NCBI GenBank assembly: GCA_045649455.1
Contig: JAZRPV010000001.1
Span: forward strand, 1 to 8,919
Source of the DNA: JAEDES01 sp045649455
GTDB taxonomy: Bacteria; Bacillota_I; Bacilli_A; RF39; UBA660
DNA length: 8,919 nt
Direction of reading: 5' to 3'
Position numbers and translations under genes: made by a program. The notes beneath the pieces were generated by a model, which was given only the letters and a program-made list of their open reading frames with translations, ran no database searches and was not told where the DNA came from. Each line of letters opens with the position of its first letter. The stretch's first letter is position 1. This document shows, piece by piece, positions 1 to 5,950 of the stretch.

Positions 1-2
1 TA

Positions 3-1280
3 CCTCAAAGAAATATTGAAGAATTTAATAGTATGAGTGAGGAAGAACAACAATTATATAGAGAAGAATTTGAAAGAGTATTAAGAGAGTCTGGAGATAT
101 ATTTATAAGACTTAGATATATTGAAAATAATCCTAATAATAGAGAATATAGTTTAGAAGATATATTAAATATAATGGATTATTTATTTGATTATGTAAGA
201 TTAACTCATGATATGGAACATGATAAGATATCTAATAATATTACTGCTGCATATAATAAAGAAAAATGTATTGAAATGAGAATTAGATATATTGGAAAAG
301 ATTTTCCAGTTGATGAGAGAAAAGATGCTTTAAATAGAGAAATTGAAAGAATAGATAAAATATTTTCTTTTGAAAGAATTGCTAATAGTCCTGATTTGAT
401 TTTAGCAAGTGTATTTTATTCTAAACTTAGTGTAGAAGAGATAGAAGAATTATTAAATAACACAGATTTATCAGATAGGGATTTATATCCTTTAATTTAT
501 AATAATATTTCATTTAGTTTATATGAAAAATTATGTGATAAAGGTATTACTGATATTAGTCATATTTGTAAGATTAGTCTTAATAAGAATATGGAAGATT
601 TATTAGAGTTACCATATGAAGAATTATATTTAATGAAGTGGTTAGATGCTGATACTTTAAATAGATTAAAGAATATTCCTGAAGTTTATAATTTTTGTTT
701 AAATGATCCTGAAGTAGTTAGTAGTTTCTTTGGAGCAATGTATTTTGATGATAAACAATTAGATACATTTATTGAATTTATTTCAATGGATGAAATAAAG
801 AATAATCCTTCATTATTATATGGATTAGATAGAGGTCAATTTAGAGTATATCCTTTAGGAGAACATTCAAGTGATTTTGATACTCTTAAAGTAAATATAA
901 GTAAAAATATTGAATGTTTTAAAGATAATCCTGAATTATATAAGATTGTTCCATTTATGTTAGATTGTGAAAATACTAAAAAGATAATTGAATTATTAAG
1001 TACTCAAGGATTTGATATGAATAAGTTAGAAAGATTAGATACTACTGTATTATGTTTACCATTTAGTATGGTTGCAGAAATTACTGAGTTTTTAAATTCT
1101 AAAGGTGTACCTGCTGTAGGACAAGATAATGATATGAATATGTTCTTTAACTTTGTTGAAGCTAGAAGAAGATATGATTATAAGAGAGATGGAAAAGAAG
1201 GAGTACCTTTACCACTTCAACATAGAAAGAATTATGCAGGTATGATTGACATTACTGGATATCAAAGTAAAAAAGATTAA
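3..1280 (+). CDS. Unknown large helical protein, 5'-partial
   Basis: I do not recognise this protein. The frame is open to the left edge of the window: ten codons precede the first ATG (position 33) without a stop. No ribosome binding site sits before that ATG, so the real start most likely lies outside. From that ATG there are 415 residues, charged and rich in predicted helix, with no signal peptide or membrane segment, so it is probably cytoplasmic. Short N/D-P-E/D/S-L/V turns recur at residues 118-122, 224-228, 257-261 and 298-302. Three of them (not 257-261) lead into a hydrophobic helix followed by a second acidic helix ending in LL, FI or LL, which suggests a degenerate alpha-helical repeat. 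The tail (residues 376-405) is basic with RRR and proline. Base and codon use match the neighbours. The stop codon lies inside the terminator hairpin. The frame is certain; the function is unknown. Confidence 0.85.
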   Translation, partial: PQRNIEEFNSMSEEEQQLYREEFERVLRESGDIFIRLRYIENNPNNREYSLEDILNIMDYLFDYVRLTHDMEHDKISNNITAAYNKEKCIEMRIRYIGKDFPVDERKDALNREIERIDKIFSFERIANSPDLILASVFYSKLSVEEIEELLNNTDLSDRDLYPLIYNNISFSLYEKLCDKGITDISHICKISLNKNMEDLLELPYEELYLMKWLDADTLNRLKNIPEVYNFCLNDPEVVSSFFGAMYFDDKQLDTFIEFISMDEIKNNPSLLYGLDRGQFRVYPLGEHSSDFDTLKVNISKNIECFKDNPELYKIVPFMLDCENTKKIIELLSTQGFDMNKLERLDTTVLCLPFSMVAEITEFLNSKGVPAVGQDNDMNMFFNFVEARRRYDYKRDGKEGVPLPLQHRKNYAGMIDITGYQSKKD

Positions 1281-1298
1281 TTAATTTAATCTTTTTTT
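1269..1298 (+). terminator. Rho-independent terminator overlapping a stop codon
   Basis: A 12-bp A/T-rich stem (AAAAAAGATTAA pairing with TTAATCTTTTTT) has a 5-nt loop and ends in a run of seven T. The upstream arm contains the last codons and TAA stop of the large helical protein gene. The stem is weak in G+C, so termination may be incomplete. Confidence 0.75.
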
Positions 1299-1306
1299 GT
1301 TATAAT
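1298..1306 (+). promoter_or_regulatory. Extended -10 promoter of the GNAT/nucleosidase operon
   Basis: TGTTATAAT is a perfect extended -10 element. It begins on the last T of the preceding terminator, and no good -35 is visible at 17 nt. Transcription should start about 7 nt after the hexamer, near position 1313, which is on top of the candidate start codons. This implies a leaderless or nearly leaderless mRNA. Confidence 0.7.
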
Positions 1307-1315
1307 ATATTTGTG

Positions 1316-1753
1316 ATGTTTATGAAAGTTATTAATATTTTAGAAAATGAAAATTATTTAGATGAATATATTCTTTTATGTAGTAAAGAATGGGGTAATT
1401 CTTTAGTAGATGTAGAGTCTAAAAAGAAAAAGATTTTATCAGGAGATAAAGTAATTAGTGTACTTGGTCTTGTTGATTCTGAATTAATTGGATTTATATC
1501 ATTATTTAAGTATGATGGTGATGAAAGAAGAGATTTATGTCCTTGGTATGCGACTATGTATGTTAAAGATAAATATAGAGGTTTAGGTTATTCTAAAATA
1601 CTTAATAAAAGTATAATAGATGAAGTTAAGAGACTTGGATATTCTAAAGTATATTTAAAAACAGATTTAATTAATTATTATGAGAAGTTTGGATTTAGTT
1701 ATTTAGAGGATTTAAATAATGGAGAGAAACTTTATTATATGGAGGTTTTATGA
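1316..1753 (+). CDS. GNAT-family N-acetyltransferase
   Basis: This is a cytoplasmic GNAT-fold acetyltransferase that should move an acetyl group from acetyl-CoA to an unknown amine. Acetyl-CoA binding motif A is clear: strand residues PWYATMYV, then RGLGY (about residues 88-92), matching Q/R-x-x-G-x-G/A, followed by the helix of the pantetheine pocket. The family's C-terminal YYEKFGF signature is at about 121-127. At 145 residues it has normal single-domain length. Three starts are possible: GTG 1313, ATG 1316 and ATG 1322. None has a Shine-Dalgarno sequence, and the predicted transcription start lies at about 1313, so leaderless initiation is likely and the exact start is uncertain. The last ATG best fits the family N-terminus (MKVINI). 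Its stop overlaps the start of the next gene in ATGA, so the two are probably translationally coupled. The substrate cannot be told from the sequence. Confidence 0.9.
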   Translation: MFMKVINILENENYLDEYILLCSKEWGNSLVDVESKKKKILSGDKVISVLGLVDSELIGFISLFKYDGDERRDLCPWYATMYVKDKYRGLGYSKILNKSIIDEVKRLGYSKVYLKTDLINYYEKFGFSYLEDLNNGEKLYYMEVL

Positions 1754-2427
1754 AAAGAATAGGTATGGTTGTTGCGATGAGAAAGGAGATTCTTCCACTT
1801 ATTGAAAATAGTGGATTAGAAGTTTCTAATGAAAGTGTTGGGAAGTATCAAATTTCTTCATTTAAATATTTAGATAAAGAAATAATTATTGTAGAGAGTG
1901 GTGTAGGAGAAATTTATGCTGCAGGAGCTACTCAATTATTAATTAGTAAATATGAAGTAGAATGTATTATTAATTTTGGTGTATGTGGACTTTTAAATGA
2001 TAAATTAAATTTATTAGAAACTGTATTAGTAGATGGGGTAGTTCACTATGATTTTGATTTAAGTAAGATTGATAATCTTCCTGTAGGTCAATATCCAAAT
2101 ATGGATAGAGTTATTTCATGTAAGAATAGTTTAATGGATGTTGTTACGTCTATTAATCCAAGTATTCAAAAAGTTATATGTGCATCTGCAGATAAGTTTG
2201 TTGTTGATAGTGATGTTAAAGATAATTTATATAAGGAATATGATGCATCTATTTGTGAGATGGAATCTGCTGGAGTTGCATTAACTTGTTTAAATAATAA
2301 TATTCCATTTGCTGTTATTAAAGCTGTTAGTGATGGTAAAGGTGGAGTAGATGAATATAGAAAATTAGTTATGTCTGCAAGTAAATCTTATGTTGAATTA
2401 ATATATAAAGTATTAGAGGTTATTTAA
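1750..2427 (+). CDS. 5'-methylthioadenosine/S-adenosylhomocysteine nucleosidase-like protein
   Basis: This 225-residue protein belongs to the nucleoside phosphorylase superfamily. MTA/SAH nucleosidases hydrolyse methylthioadenosine and S-adenosylhomocysteine to adenine and a ribose thioether, which recycles SAM by-products. Family landmarks are in order: an N-terminal IGMVVAMRKE block, with Glu13 at the place of the catalytic acid Glu12 of the E. coli enzyme; SGVG at 50-53; the HYDFD segment at 99-103; ASADKF at 145-150; EMES at 170-173, the Met-Glu pair that binds ribose; and Ser-Asp at 194-195, where the Asp activates the purine ring. Length is normal. The base-binding segments diverge from typical MTA/SAH enzymes (VCGLLNDKL in place of the usual SAGGL block), so another purine nucleosidase or phosphorylase activity is possible. 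Translation starts from GGAGG five nt upstream, within the 3' end of the GNAT gene. No luxS or other methyl-cycle gene is present in the window. Confidence 0.85.
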   Translation: MKRIGMVVAMRKEILPLIENSGLEVSNESVGKYQISSFKYLDKEIIIVESGVGEIYAAGATQLLISKYEVECIINFGVCGLLNDKLNLLETVLVDGVVHYDFDLSKIDNLPVGQYPNMDRVISCKNSLMDVVTSINPSIQKVICASADKFVVDSDVKDNLYKEYDASICEMESAGVALTCLNNNIPFAVIKAVSDGKGGVDEYRKLVMSASKSYVELIYKVLEVI

Positions 2428-2439
2428 TAACCTTTTTTT
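2415..2439 (+). terminator. Rho-independent terminator overlapping a stop codon
   Basis: A perfect 7-bp stem (AGGTTAT with ATAACCT) has a TTA loop and runs into seven T. The stem can be extended by two weak pairs. The loop and downstream arm include the TAA stop of the nucleosidase gene. Confidence 0.85.
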
Positions 2440-2452
2440 ATTTTTGATTTTA

Positions 2453-2461
2453 TGTTATAAT
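2453..2461 (+). promoter_or_regulatory. Extended -10 promoter of the amidoligase-like gene
   Basis: TGTTATAAT is a perfect extended -10 without a recognisable -35; the position 17 nt upstream falls in the terminator T run. The predicted transcription start near 2468 leaves a leader of about 15 nt that contains GAGGTGG (2473-2479), with 4 nt left before the ATG. Confidence 0.75.
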
Positions 2462-2483
2462 ATGCCACGAATGAGGTGGTTCT

Positions 2484-3314
2484 ATGGTACTTAATAATCA
2501 ACTTATTAATTCTCCTATGGAATTTAGAAGTAAATTAACACTTCCATATAGAGTGAATTTTGGATTAGAACTTGAACTTGATAAAGTTGATTTATCAGAA
2601 GTTAGAGAACTTGTTAGTAGAAATATTGGTGGAGACTTTTCTGTTAAAAATGATAAGTCTTTAACAACTGGTATGAATGCAGAAATTAATACTCCAGTAC
2701 TTCGTAATTCTAAAGCAACTTGGGAATTATTAAAGAAGATGGGTGAGTTATTAAAGAAAATTAATGCTTCTTATGATCGTTGTAGTTTTCAAGTTAACTT
2801 TGATGGTTCTTTATTACCTAGTGTTGAAGATAGAGTTAGATTTTTAAAATTATATGCAATGTATGAAGATATTATTTATAGATTTTCTAAGGGGGAAGAT
2901 TCATCTTACCGTGATTCTTTAGAAGAATATGCATCGCCAATTATTCTTACTTTAAAGGGAGTTTTAAGTATTAATAATGATGCTGTTGTCGATATGTTTT
3001 CTAATCAAAAGAGATATGGTATTTGTTTTAAAACTAAGAATTGTGATTTAATAGAATTTAGAACACCTAATATGACTGATAATGTTTGTTTATGGCAAAA
3101 CTATGTTACATTCTTTTATCATTTATTAATGCTTGCAAGTAGTGGAAAATTTGATAAAAGAGAAGTAGATGAATATATTGAAAGATATTCAAGAATTTAT
3201 ATACTTGAAAATTATGAAAAAGAAAAAGAAGAGAAGGCTCTTCAATTAAGTAAAAAATTATTTTGTAATAGTACAGATAGAATTAATTTTATGCATCAAT
3301 ATTTAGGAAAATAG
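2484..3314 (+). CDS. Amidoligase-like protein (glutamine-synthetase-like fold)
   Basis: This 276-residue protein resembles the Amidoligase_2 (putative COOH-NH2 ligase) family, whose members are predicted to form amide bonds using ATP. The visible landmarks, in family order, are: FGLELELD at 26-33 (the G-x-E-x-E strand); NDKSL at 56-60 with AEINTPVL at 66-73 (the D-x-S-L then E-I-x-x-P block); a long helix with MYED at 126-129 (the conserved Tyr-Glu); RYGICFK at 177-183; and IEFRTPN at 190-196 (the T/I-E-F-R block), followed by a hydrophobic helix. The HVH motif normally between the second and third blocks is replaced by Gln-Val-Asn at 103-105. If the histidines take part in metal or substrate binding, the activity may be altered or lost. 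No membrane segment or signal peptide is present. It is transcribed alone. Family assignment is by motif recall and fairly good; the substrate is unknown. Confidence 0.75.
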   Translation: MVLNNQLINSPMEFRSKLTLPYRVNFGLELELDKVDLSEVRELVSRNIGGDFSVKNDKSLTTGMNAEINTPVLRNSKATWELLKKMGELLKKINASYDRCSFQVNFDGSLLPSVEDRVRFLKLYAMYEDIIYRFSKGEDSSYRDSLEEYASPIILTLKGVLSINNDAVVDMFSNQKRYGICFKTKNCDLIEFRTPNMTDNVCLWQNYVTFFYHLLMLASSGKFDKREVDEYIERYSRIYILENYEKEKEEKALQLSKKLFCNSTDRINFMHQYLGK

Positions 3315-3337
3315 ATGTATAAATTAATTCTTTTTTT
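3279..3337 (+). terminator. Long-stem terminator spanning the 3' end of the amidoligase-like gene
   Basis: The segment 3279-3296 pairs with 3315-3331 through 17 base pairs (including one G:U), with one bulged T and an 18-nt loop. A T run follows at 3331-3337. Both the last six codons and the TAG stop lie in the upstream arm or the loop. The long loop is unusual for a terminator, but the stem and T tract are convincing. Confidence 0.7.
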
Positions 3338-3344
3338 CATATAT

Positions 3345-3424
3345 TGTAAATGTAGATGTAAAGTAAAATGGTATTTTTGTAAAATGCAAGTAGAAATTTA
3401 TAAAAAAAGTGTAAAGTTGTAAAG
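3345..3424 (+). repeat. Cluster of five TGTAAA words upstream of a promoter
   Basis: TGTAAA occurs at 3345, 3357, 3378, 3410 and 3418, three of them as TGTAAAG, all in the same orientation; an extra GTAAAA overlaps the second copy. The cluster ends about 27 nt before the extended -10 of the 64-residue gene. It could be a set of protein-binding sites, but spacing is irregular (12, 21, 32 and 8 nt) and the region is A/T rich, so chance is possible. Confidence 0.3.
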
Positions 3425-3450
3425 GTACGGTTTTTTGAGTTTAATTTCTA

Positions 3451-3459
3451 TGTTATAAT
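3451..3459 (+). promoter_or_regulatory. Extended -10 promoter of the 64-residue gene
   Basis: TGTTATAAT is a perfect extended -10. TTGAGT at 3435-3440 is only 13 nt away and too close to act as a -35. AGGTGA at 3466-3471 provides the ribosome binding site in a leader of roughly a dozen nt. Confidence 0.7.
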
Positions 3460-3477
3460 TTATTTAGGTGATGGGTT

Positions 3478-3672
3478 ATGGAATTTGAATATGATTTTGA
3501 AAGATTAAGAATCGACTTATTAAGATTTTTTGGGGAATCTATGATGTATAACCAAATGGCTATGCTTAATATAGTTGATGTTGAAAATGCTGATAATGAA
3601 AAGTTATTGCATCTTGCCCAAAGCAATGGTTTTGACTTGGATGAATATAAGTCAAAAGGTAAAAGTTTATAA
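3478..3672 (+). CDS. Small hypothetical protein, 64 residues
   Basis: I do not recognise this protein. It is supported as a gene by three surrounding signals: an extended -10 promoter just upstream, AGGTG 7 nt before the ATG, and a strong terminator right after the stop. It is acidic at the N-terminus (MEFEYDFERL), then has a hydrophobic, methionine-rich stretch at about 22-34, then an acidic helix and a lysine-rich tail (KSKGKSL). There is no signal peptide or true membrane segment. Predicted structure is three short helices. Nothing in the sequence indicates a toxin, an antitoxin or a DNA-binding role. It is transcribed alone and converges on the glycosyltransferase operon. Confidence 0.7.
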   Translation: MEFEYDFERLRIDLLRFFGESMMYNQMAMLNIVDVENADNEKLLHLAQSNGFDLDEYKSKGKSL

Positions 3673-3674
3673 TT

Positions 3675-3705
3675 AAAAAAGTAGACATTTCTGTCTACTT
3701 TTTTT
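3675..3705. terminator. Bidirectional terminator between convergent genes
   Basis: A perfect stem (AAAAAAGTAGACA with TGTCTACTTTTTT) surrounds a 4-nt loop. A tracts on one side and T tracts on the other make it work on both strands: it ends the 64-residue gene on the + strand and the GT2 gene on the - strand, whose TAA stop starts within its last bases. Confidence 0.9.
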
Positions 3706-4495
3706 ATTTAAATACTTCAAAAAATTTATTTTCATTAAATTCAATAGAATGATTTAGAATTTCTAATCGTTCTTTTAATTTGTCTTTTTTGATTCTATTT
3801 AAGATATTTAACTTGTATTTAGGATATTTTACACATAGTCTATACATTTTTACTAATTCTTCTAAGATATCGATCATTGTATCATCTTTTATTTCAGTAG
3901 TTGTGTTACTTGTTGGTACTTTACGATATGTAAAGAATGAATTTTCAAAATATGTATATTTTTCTGTCTTACATAATGCTTCTAGTGTAAAGTTAATATC
4001 TTCATATCTTTTTTCTTCTGGGAAACGAATTTCTTTTAGAAGAGATGCTTTAAAGCATTTTGTTGGACATCCTAAATTTATTGTATTTTCTATTTTATCT
4101 TCTAAAGATGTTTTTGGTTCTTCGTTTAGTGAAACAGTTCCAAATTTATCTTTAGTATAATTTAAGAAAATCATGTCTTCATCTGTTATTAAATTATTTA
4201 ATTCTTCTAGAACAGTTGAGGTAGTGAAGTAGTCATCACTATCTAGGAATAAGATGTAGTCACCTGTTGCATTATCTAGTCCTACGTTTCTAGCACCACC
4301 GGCCATTTTTCTATTTGTATGAAATAATTTAACATCATACTTTTTAATCTTTTCAATACTATTATCACTTGAAGCATCATCGATAACGATTACTTCAAAT
4401 TTTTTATATGTTTGATTGAAAATACTATTTAGAGTTTCTTCTACATATTCTTCTTTATTGTAATTAGGGATTATTATTGAAAATTTCTTATCCAT
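3704..4495 (-). CDS. Family 2 glycosyltransferase
   Basis: This is a GT-A fold, inverting-type glycosyltransferase that should transfer a sugar from a nucleotide-sugar donor in the cytoplasm, probably for an envelope glycan or glycolipid. Visible are FSIIIPNYNKEEYVEETLNS at 5-24 (the classic N-terminal strand and helix), VIVIDDASSDNS at 35-46 with the uracil-binding Asp pair at 39-40, GGARNVGLDNATGDY at 66-80, and the metal-binding LDSDD at 84-88. Glu-Asp at 165-166 is in the position of the catalytic base. The protein is 263 residues and has no C-terminal membrane helix. The start at 4495 is chosen because GAGG lies 6 nt upstream and the family N-terminus begins there; a longer frame to 4531 adds 12 atypical residues. 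It overlaps the end of the upstream GT4 gene by 8 nt, so the two are probably co-translated. The sugar is unknown. Confidence 0.92.
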   Translation of the reverse strand: MDKKFSIIIPNYNKEEYVEETLNSIFNQTYKKFEVIVIDDASSDNSIEKIKKYDVKLFHTNRKMAGGARNVGLDNATGDYILFLDSDDYFTTSTVLEELNNLITDEDMIFLNYTKDKFGTVSLNEEPKTSLEDKIENTINLGCPTKCFKASLLKEIRFPEEKRYEDINFTLEALCKTEKYTYFENSFFTYRKVPTSNTTTEIKDDTMIDILEELVKMYRLCVKYPKYKLNILNRIKKDKLKERLEILNHSIEFNENKFFEVFK

Positions 4496-5501
4496 TGAAA
4501 ACCTCATCCCACTTTTTAATAATTGCATCATTTTTATATTTGAAGTTTTTAACAGCTTTTTTGTATTTATCTTTGTTATTTATAATATCATCGATTCTTT
4601 CACTGTAAGTGTCTGTTAACTCATTACTTAAAATGATACCATTGTTTTGATCCTTAATTTGTTCAAATGCTACTTTGAAGTCTGAAGTAATACAAGGTAC
4701 TCCAATCATCATAGCTTCTGTTAAAACTAATCCCCATGTTTCATCATCACTTAATAAAACAGAGTAGTCACATTGTTTTACAATGTTGTGTGGATTATCA
4801 ATAAATCCAAACCATTCAAAGTTTTCTTTGAAATCTTCATATAATTTTTTAATTCTTTTAAATTCATCTTTGTAATAATTTCCACCGATAATGAACCATT
4901 TAAAATTAATATTTTTTTCTCTTAAGAATTTTGCTAAATGAATCATTCTTTCAAAACCTTTTTCTTTACATACTCTAGATACTGTAACTAGGTTTAATTC
5001 ATTAGATAGCTTTAATTGTTTCTTTAATGGTTTATCTGCAGAATTTTTTATTTCGTCTTCATCTATTATGTTATATATTGCTTTTATTTTTTTCTTTAAA
5101 TTTGGGAATACATCTTTTAGTGTCTTTGCAGTAGTGTTACTTACTGTAATAATACTATCAAGTTTATCAGTTTCTTCTTTTTGTGCTAAAACAGTAGTTT
5201 CAACATTTACTAAGTGGTGAATCCAAAGAATTGTTTTTTCAGCGTGTACTTTTTTTACTGCTTCAACTAAGTTGTAATGTGCAGAACAAGTAATAAATGT
5301 ATCAACGTCGATTGATTCAATTTCATTTAGATTAACAACTTCAGCAAATTTAGTAAATCTGTCTAGTAGATGTTGATCTGAAGTTTCATCACTATAACCT
5401 ATATAAATTTTGTATCCTTTCAATTTTGTTACCAAGTTTAACATTGCGATCTCTGTACCACCTAAGCTGTATAGAGGTCTGTAAAACATTATTTTTTTCA
5501 T
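4488..5501 (-). CDS. Family 4 glycosyltransferase
   Basis: This is a GT-B fold, retaining-type glycosyltransferase of 337 residues. The N-terminal Rossmann domain starts with IMFYRPLYSLGGTEIAMLNL, where GGTE at 14-17 is the family's acceptor/donor loop. The C-terminal donor domain has VSRVCKEKGFERMIHLA at 174-190, WFIIGG at 202-207, and the E-x7-E motif at Glu254 and Glu262 within SDDETWGLVLTEAMMIGVPC. These are the standard nucleotide-sugar binding elements. No membrane helix is seen, so it acts in the cytoplasm or at the inner membrane face. The start at 5501 follows GAGGAG by 4 nt; a frame to 5531 would add ten basic residues from a purine-rich leader and lacks its own ribosome site. It is the first gene of a two-gene operon with the GT2 gene, probably building one polysaccharide or glycolipid, and has a long leader upstream. 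Confidence 0.92.
   Translation of the reverse strand: MKKIMFYRPLYSLGGTEIAMLNLVTKLKGYKIYIGYSDETSDQHLLDRFTKFAEVVNLNEIESIDVDTFITCSAHYNLVEAVKKVHAEKTILWIHHLVNVETTVLAQKEETDKLDSIITVSNTTAKTLKDVFPNLKKKIKAIYNIIDEDEIKNSADKPLKKQLKLSNELNLVTVSRVCKEKGFERMIHLAKFLREKNINFKWFIIGGNYYKDEFKRIKKLYEDFKENFEWFGFIDNPHNIVKQCDYSVLLSDDETWGLVLTEAMMIGVPCITSDFKVAFEQIKDQNNGIILSNELTDTYSERIDDIINNKDKYKKAVKNFKYKNDAIIKKWDEVFNG
4501..4506 (-). promoter_or_regulatory. Ribosome binding site deciding the GT2 start
   Basis: On the minus strand TGAGGT lies six nt (counted from GAGG) before the ATG at 4495, inside the last codons of the GT4 gene. It supports the shorter GT2 start. Confidence 0.6.
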
Positions 5502-5858
5502 ATTTCTCCTCGTTTTTTTTCCTTTTTTCACTCAATATTTGAAAAATACTGGCAAAAAAAAGAGAGTACGTCCAAAACTATAATTCTTGGTTTTTTTATA
5601 ATTTCTTATTACTCAAATTGCAGTCCACTAATTAGGTGAACTTGAGATATATTTTAATACTTTTTTTAAAAAAAGCAATATATTTGCGTTATTTTGATAG
5701 GGGCGATAATTCCAAAAAATGGTATTTTTTTGATTAAAACGTAGGAAAATCAATGGTTTTGTTGAATTTTTGTATTTTATTAAATTTTGATAAAAATTAG
5801 CATTTTTTTGATTTTTTGCATAAAAAAAGACATTTTTTATGCCATGATTTGGGGGTTC
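5502..5858 (-). promoter_or_regulatory. Candidate structured 5' leader of the glycosyltransferase operon
   Basis: This is the main non-coding stretch of the window. With the minus-strand promoter at 5865-5873 the transcript would carry about 357 nt before GT4. Visible structures are: a 10-bp hairpin GCATAAAAAA/TTTTTTATGC at 5818-5842; a 16-nt palindrome of C, T7, A7, G at 5660-5675; a two-part stem-loop at 5612-5646 (CTCAAG with TTTGAG, and TTCAC with GTGGA around a 7-nt loop); and CCAAGA with TTTTGG at 5572-5590, followed about 10 nt later by eight T on the minus strand. The third and fourth need G:U pairs that exist only in the minus-strand RNA. Three G+C-richer islands, near 5561-5573, 5621-5640 and 5700-5706, stand out of A/T-rich sequence. 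No known riboswitch or T-box core is recognisable, and no credible ORF is present on either strand. Confidence 0.4.
5506..5511 (-). promoter_or_regulatory. Ribosome binding site deciding the GT4 start
   Basis: On the minus strand GAGGAG is followed by AAAT and then ATG at 5501. This is the best match to the canonical Shine-Dalgarno core in the window, and it rules in the shorter start of the GT4 gene. Confidence 0.8.
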
Positions 5859-5864
5859 ATTTAA

Positions 5865-5873
5865 ATTATAACA
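5865..5873 (-). promoter_or_regulatory. Extended -10 promoter for the glycosyltransferase operon
   Basis: Read on the minus strand this is TGTTATAAT, the same perfect extended -10 used by the plus-strand genes. The hexamer 17 nt upstream is TTAAAA, a weak -35. Transcription should start near 5858. It is back to back with the promoter of the DUF1846 gene. No better minus-strand -10 is seen nearer the GT4 start. Confidence 0.55.
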
Positions 5874-5916
5874 TATATTTTTTTATTTTTTAATGCTTAA
5901 ATGTAAGTTTTTTTAA

Positions 5917-5925
5917 TGATAGAAT
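5917..5925 (+). promoter_or_regulatory. Extended -10 promoter of the DUF1846 gene
   Basis: TGATAGAAT is an extended -10 with one mismatch in the hexamer. It predicts a start near 5932, which keeps the GGTGGTGG ribosome site in the leader. A perfect TATAAT at 5929-5934 would start transcription near 5941, inside the ribosome site, so it is less likely to drive this gene. Confidence 0.5.
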
Positions 5926-5934
5926 ATTTATAAT

Positions 5935-5943
5935 GGGTGGTGG
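5935..5943 (+). promoter_or_regulatory. Ribosome binding site deciding the DUF1846 start
   Basis: GGGTGGTGG lies 7 nt before the ATG at 5951. The earlier in-frame ATG at 5933 would turn this site into codons for Gly-Gly-Gly and has no site of its own. Confidence 0.7.
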
Positions 5944-5950
5944 TTTTCCA

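Noticed and set aside
3315..3422. 35-codon cysteine- and lysine-rich ORF starting right after the amidoligase-like stop, with AGGA 7 nt before the ATG
   Set aside because: It is built from the terminator's downstream arm, its T run and the TGTAAA words; most mRNA would end before it. Conservation in relatives could reopen it.
3780..4160. 126-residue plus-strand open frame
   Set aside because: It lies wholly antisense to the well-supported GT2 gene, has no ribosome site or promoter, and its composition is that of reverse-complemented helix codons.
1316..5501. Idea of one biosynthetic cluster joining the acetyltransferase, nucleosidase, amidoligase-like protein and two glycosyltransferases
   Set aside because: They are on separate transcripts and opposite strands, each closed by a terminator, and no transporter, carrier protein or substrate peptide is found.
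5502..5531. Longer GT4 start adding ten basic residues
   Set aside because: The added codons come from the purine-rich leader and include the GAGGAG ribosome site used by the start at 5501.
5675..5715. Resemblance of the leader's ACGCAAAT and CGCCCC segments to pieces of a c-di-GMP (GEMM) riboswitch
   Set aside because: Only isolated words match; the conserved stems and tetraloop/receptor arrangement are not present.
5753..5800. 15-residue hydrophobic ORF on the + strand after AGGAAAATCA
   Set aside because: Very short, A/T-rich, no promoter, and inside the predicted minus-strand leader.
5837..5860. 7-codon leaderless ORF on the - strand at the predicted 5' end of the glycosyltransferase leader
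   Set aside because: No codon bias or repeated amino acid typical of attenuator leader peptides; kept only as a remark in the leader finding.
5929..5934. Perfect TATAAT just before the DUF1846 gene
   Set aside because: It would start transcription inside the ribosome site at 5935-5943; the extended -10 at 5917-5925 gives a workable leader.
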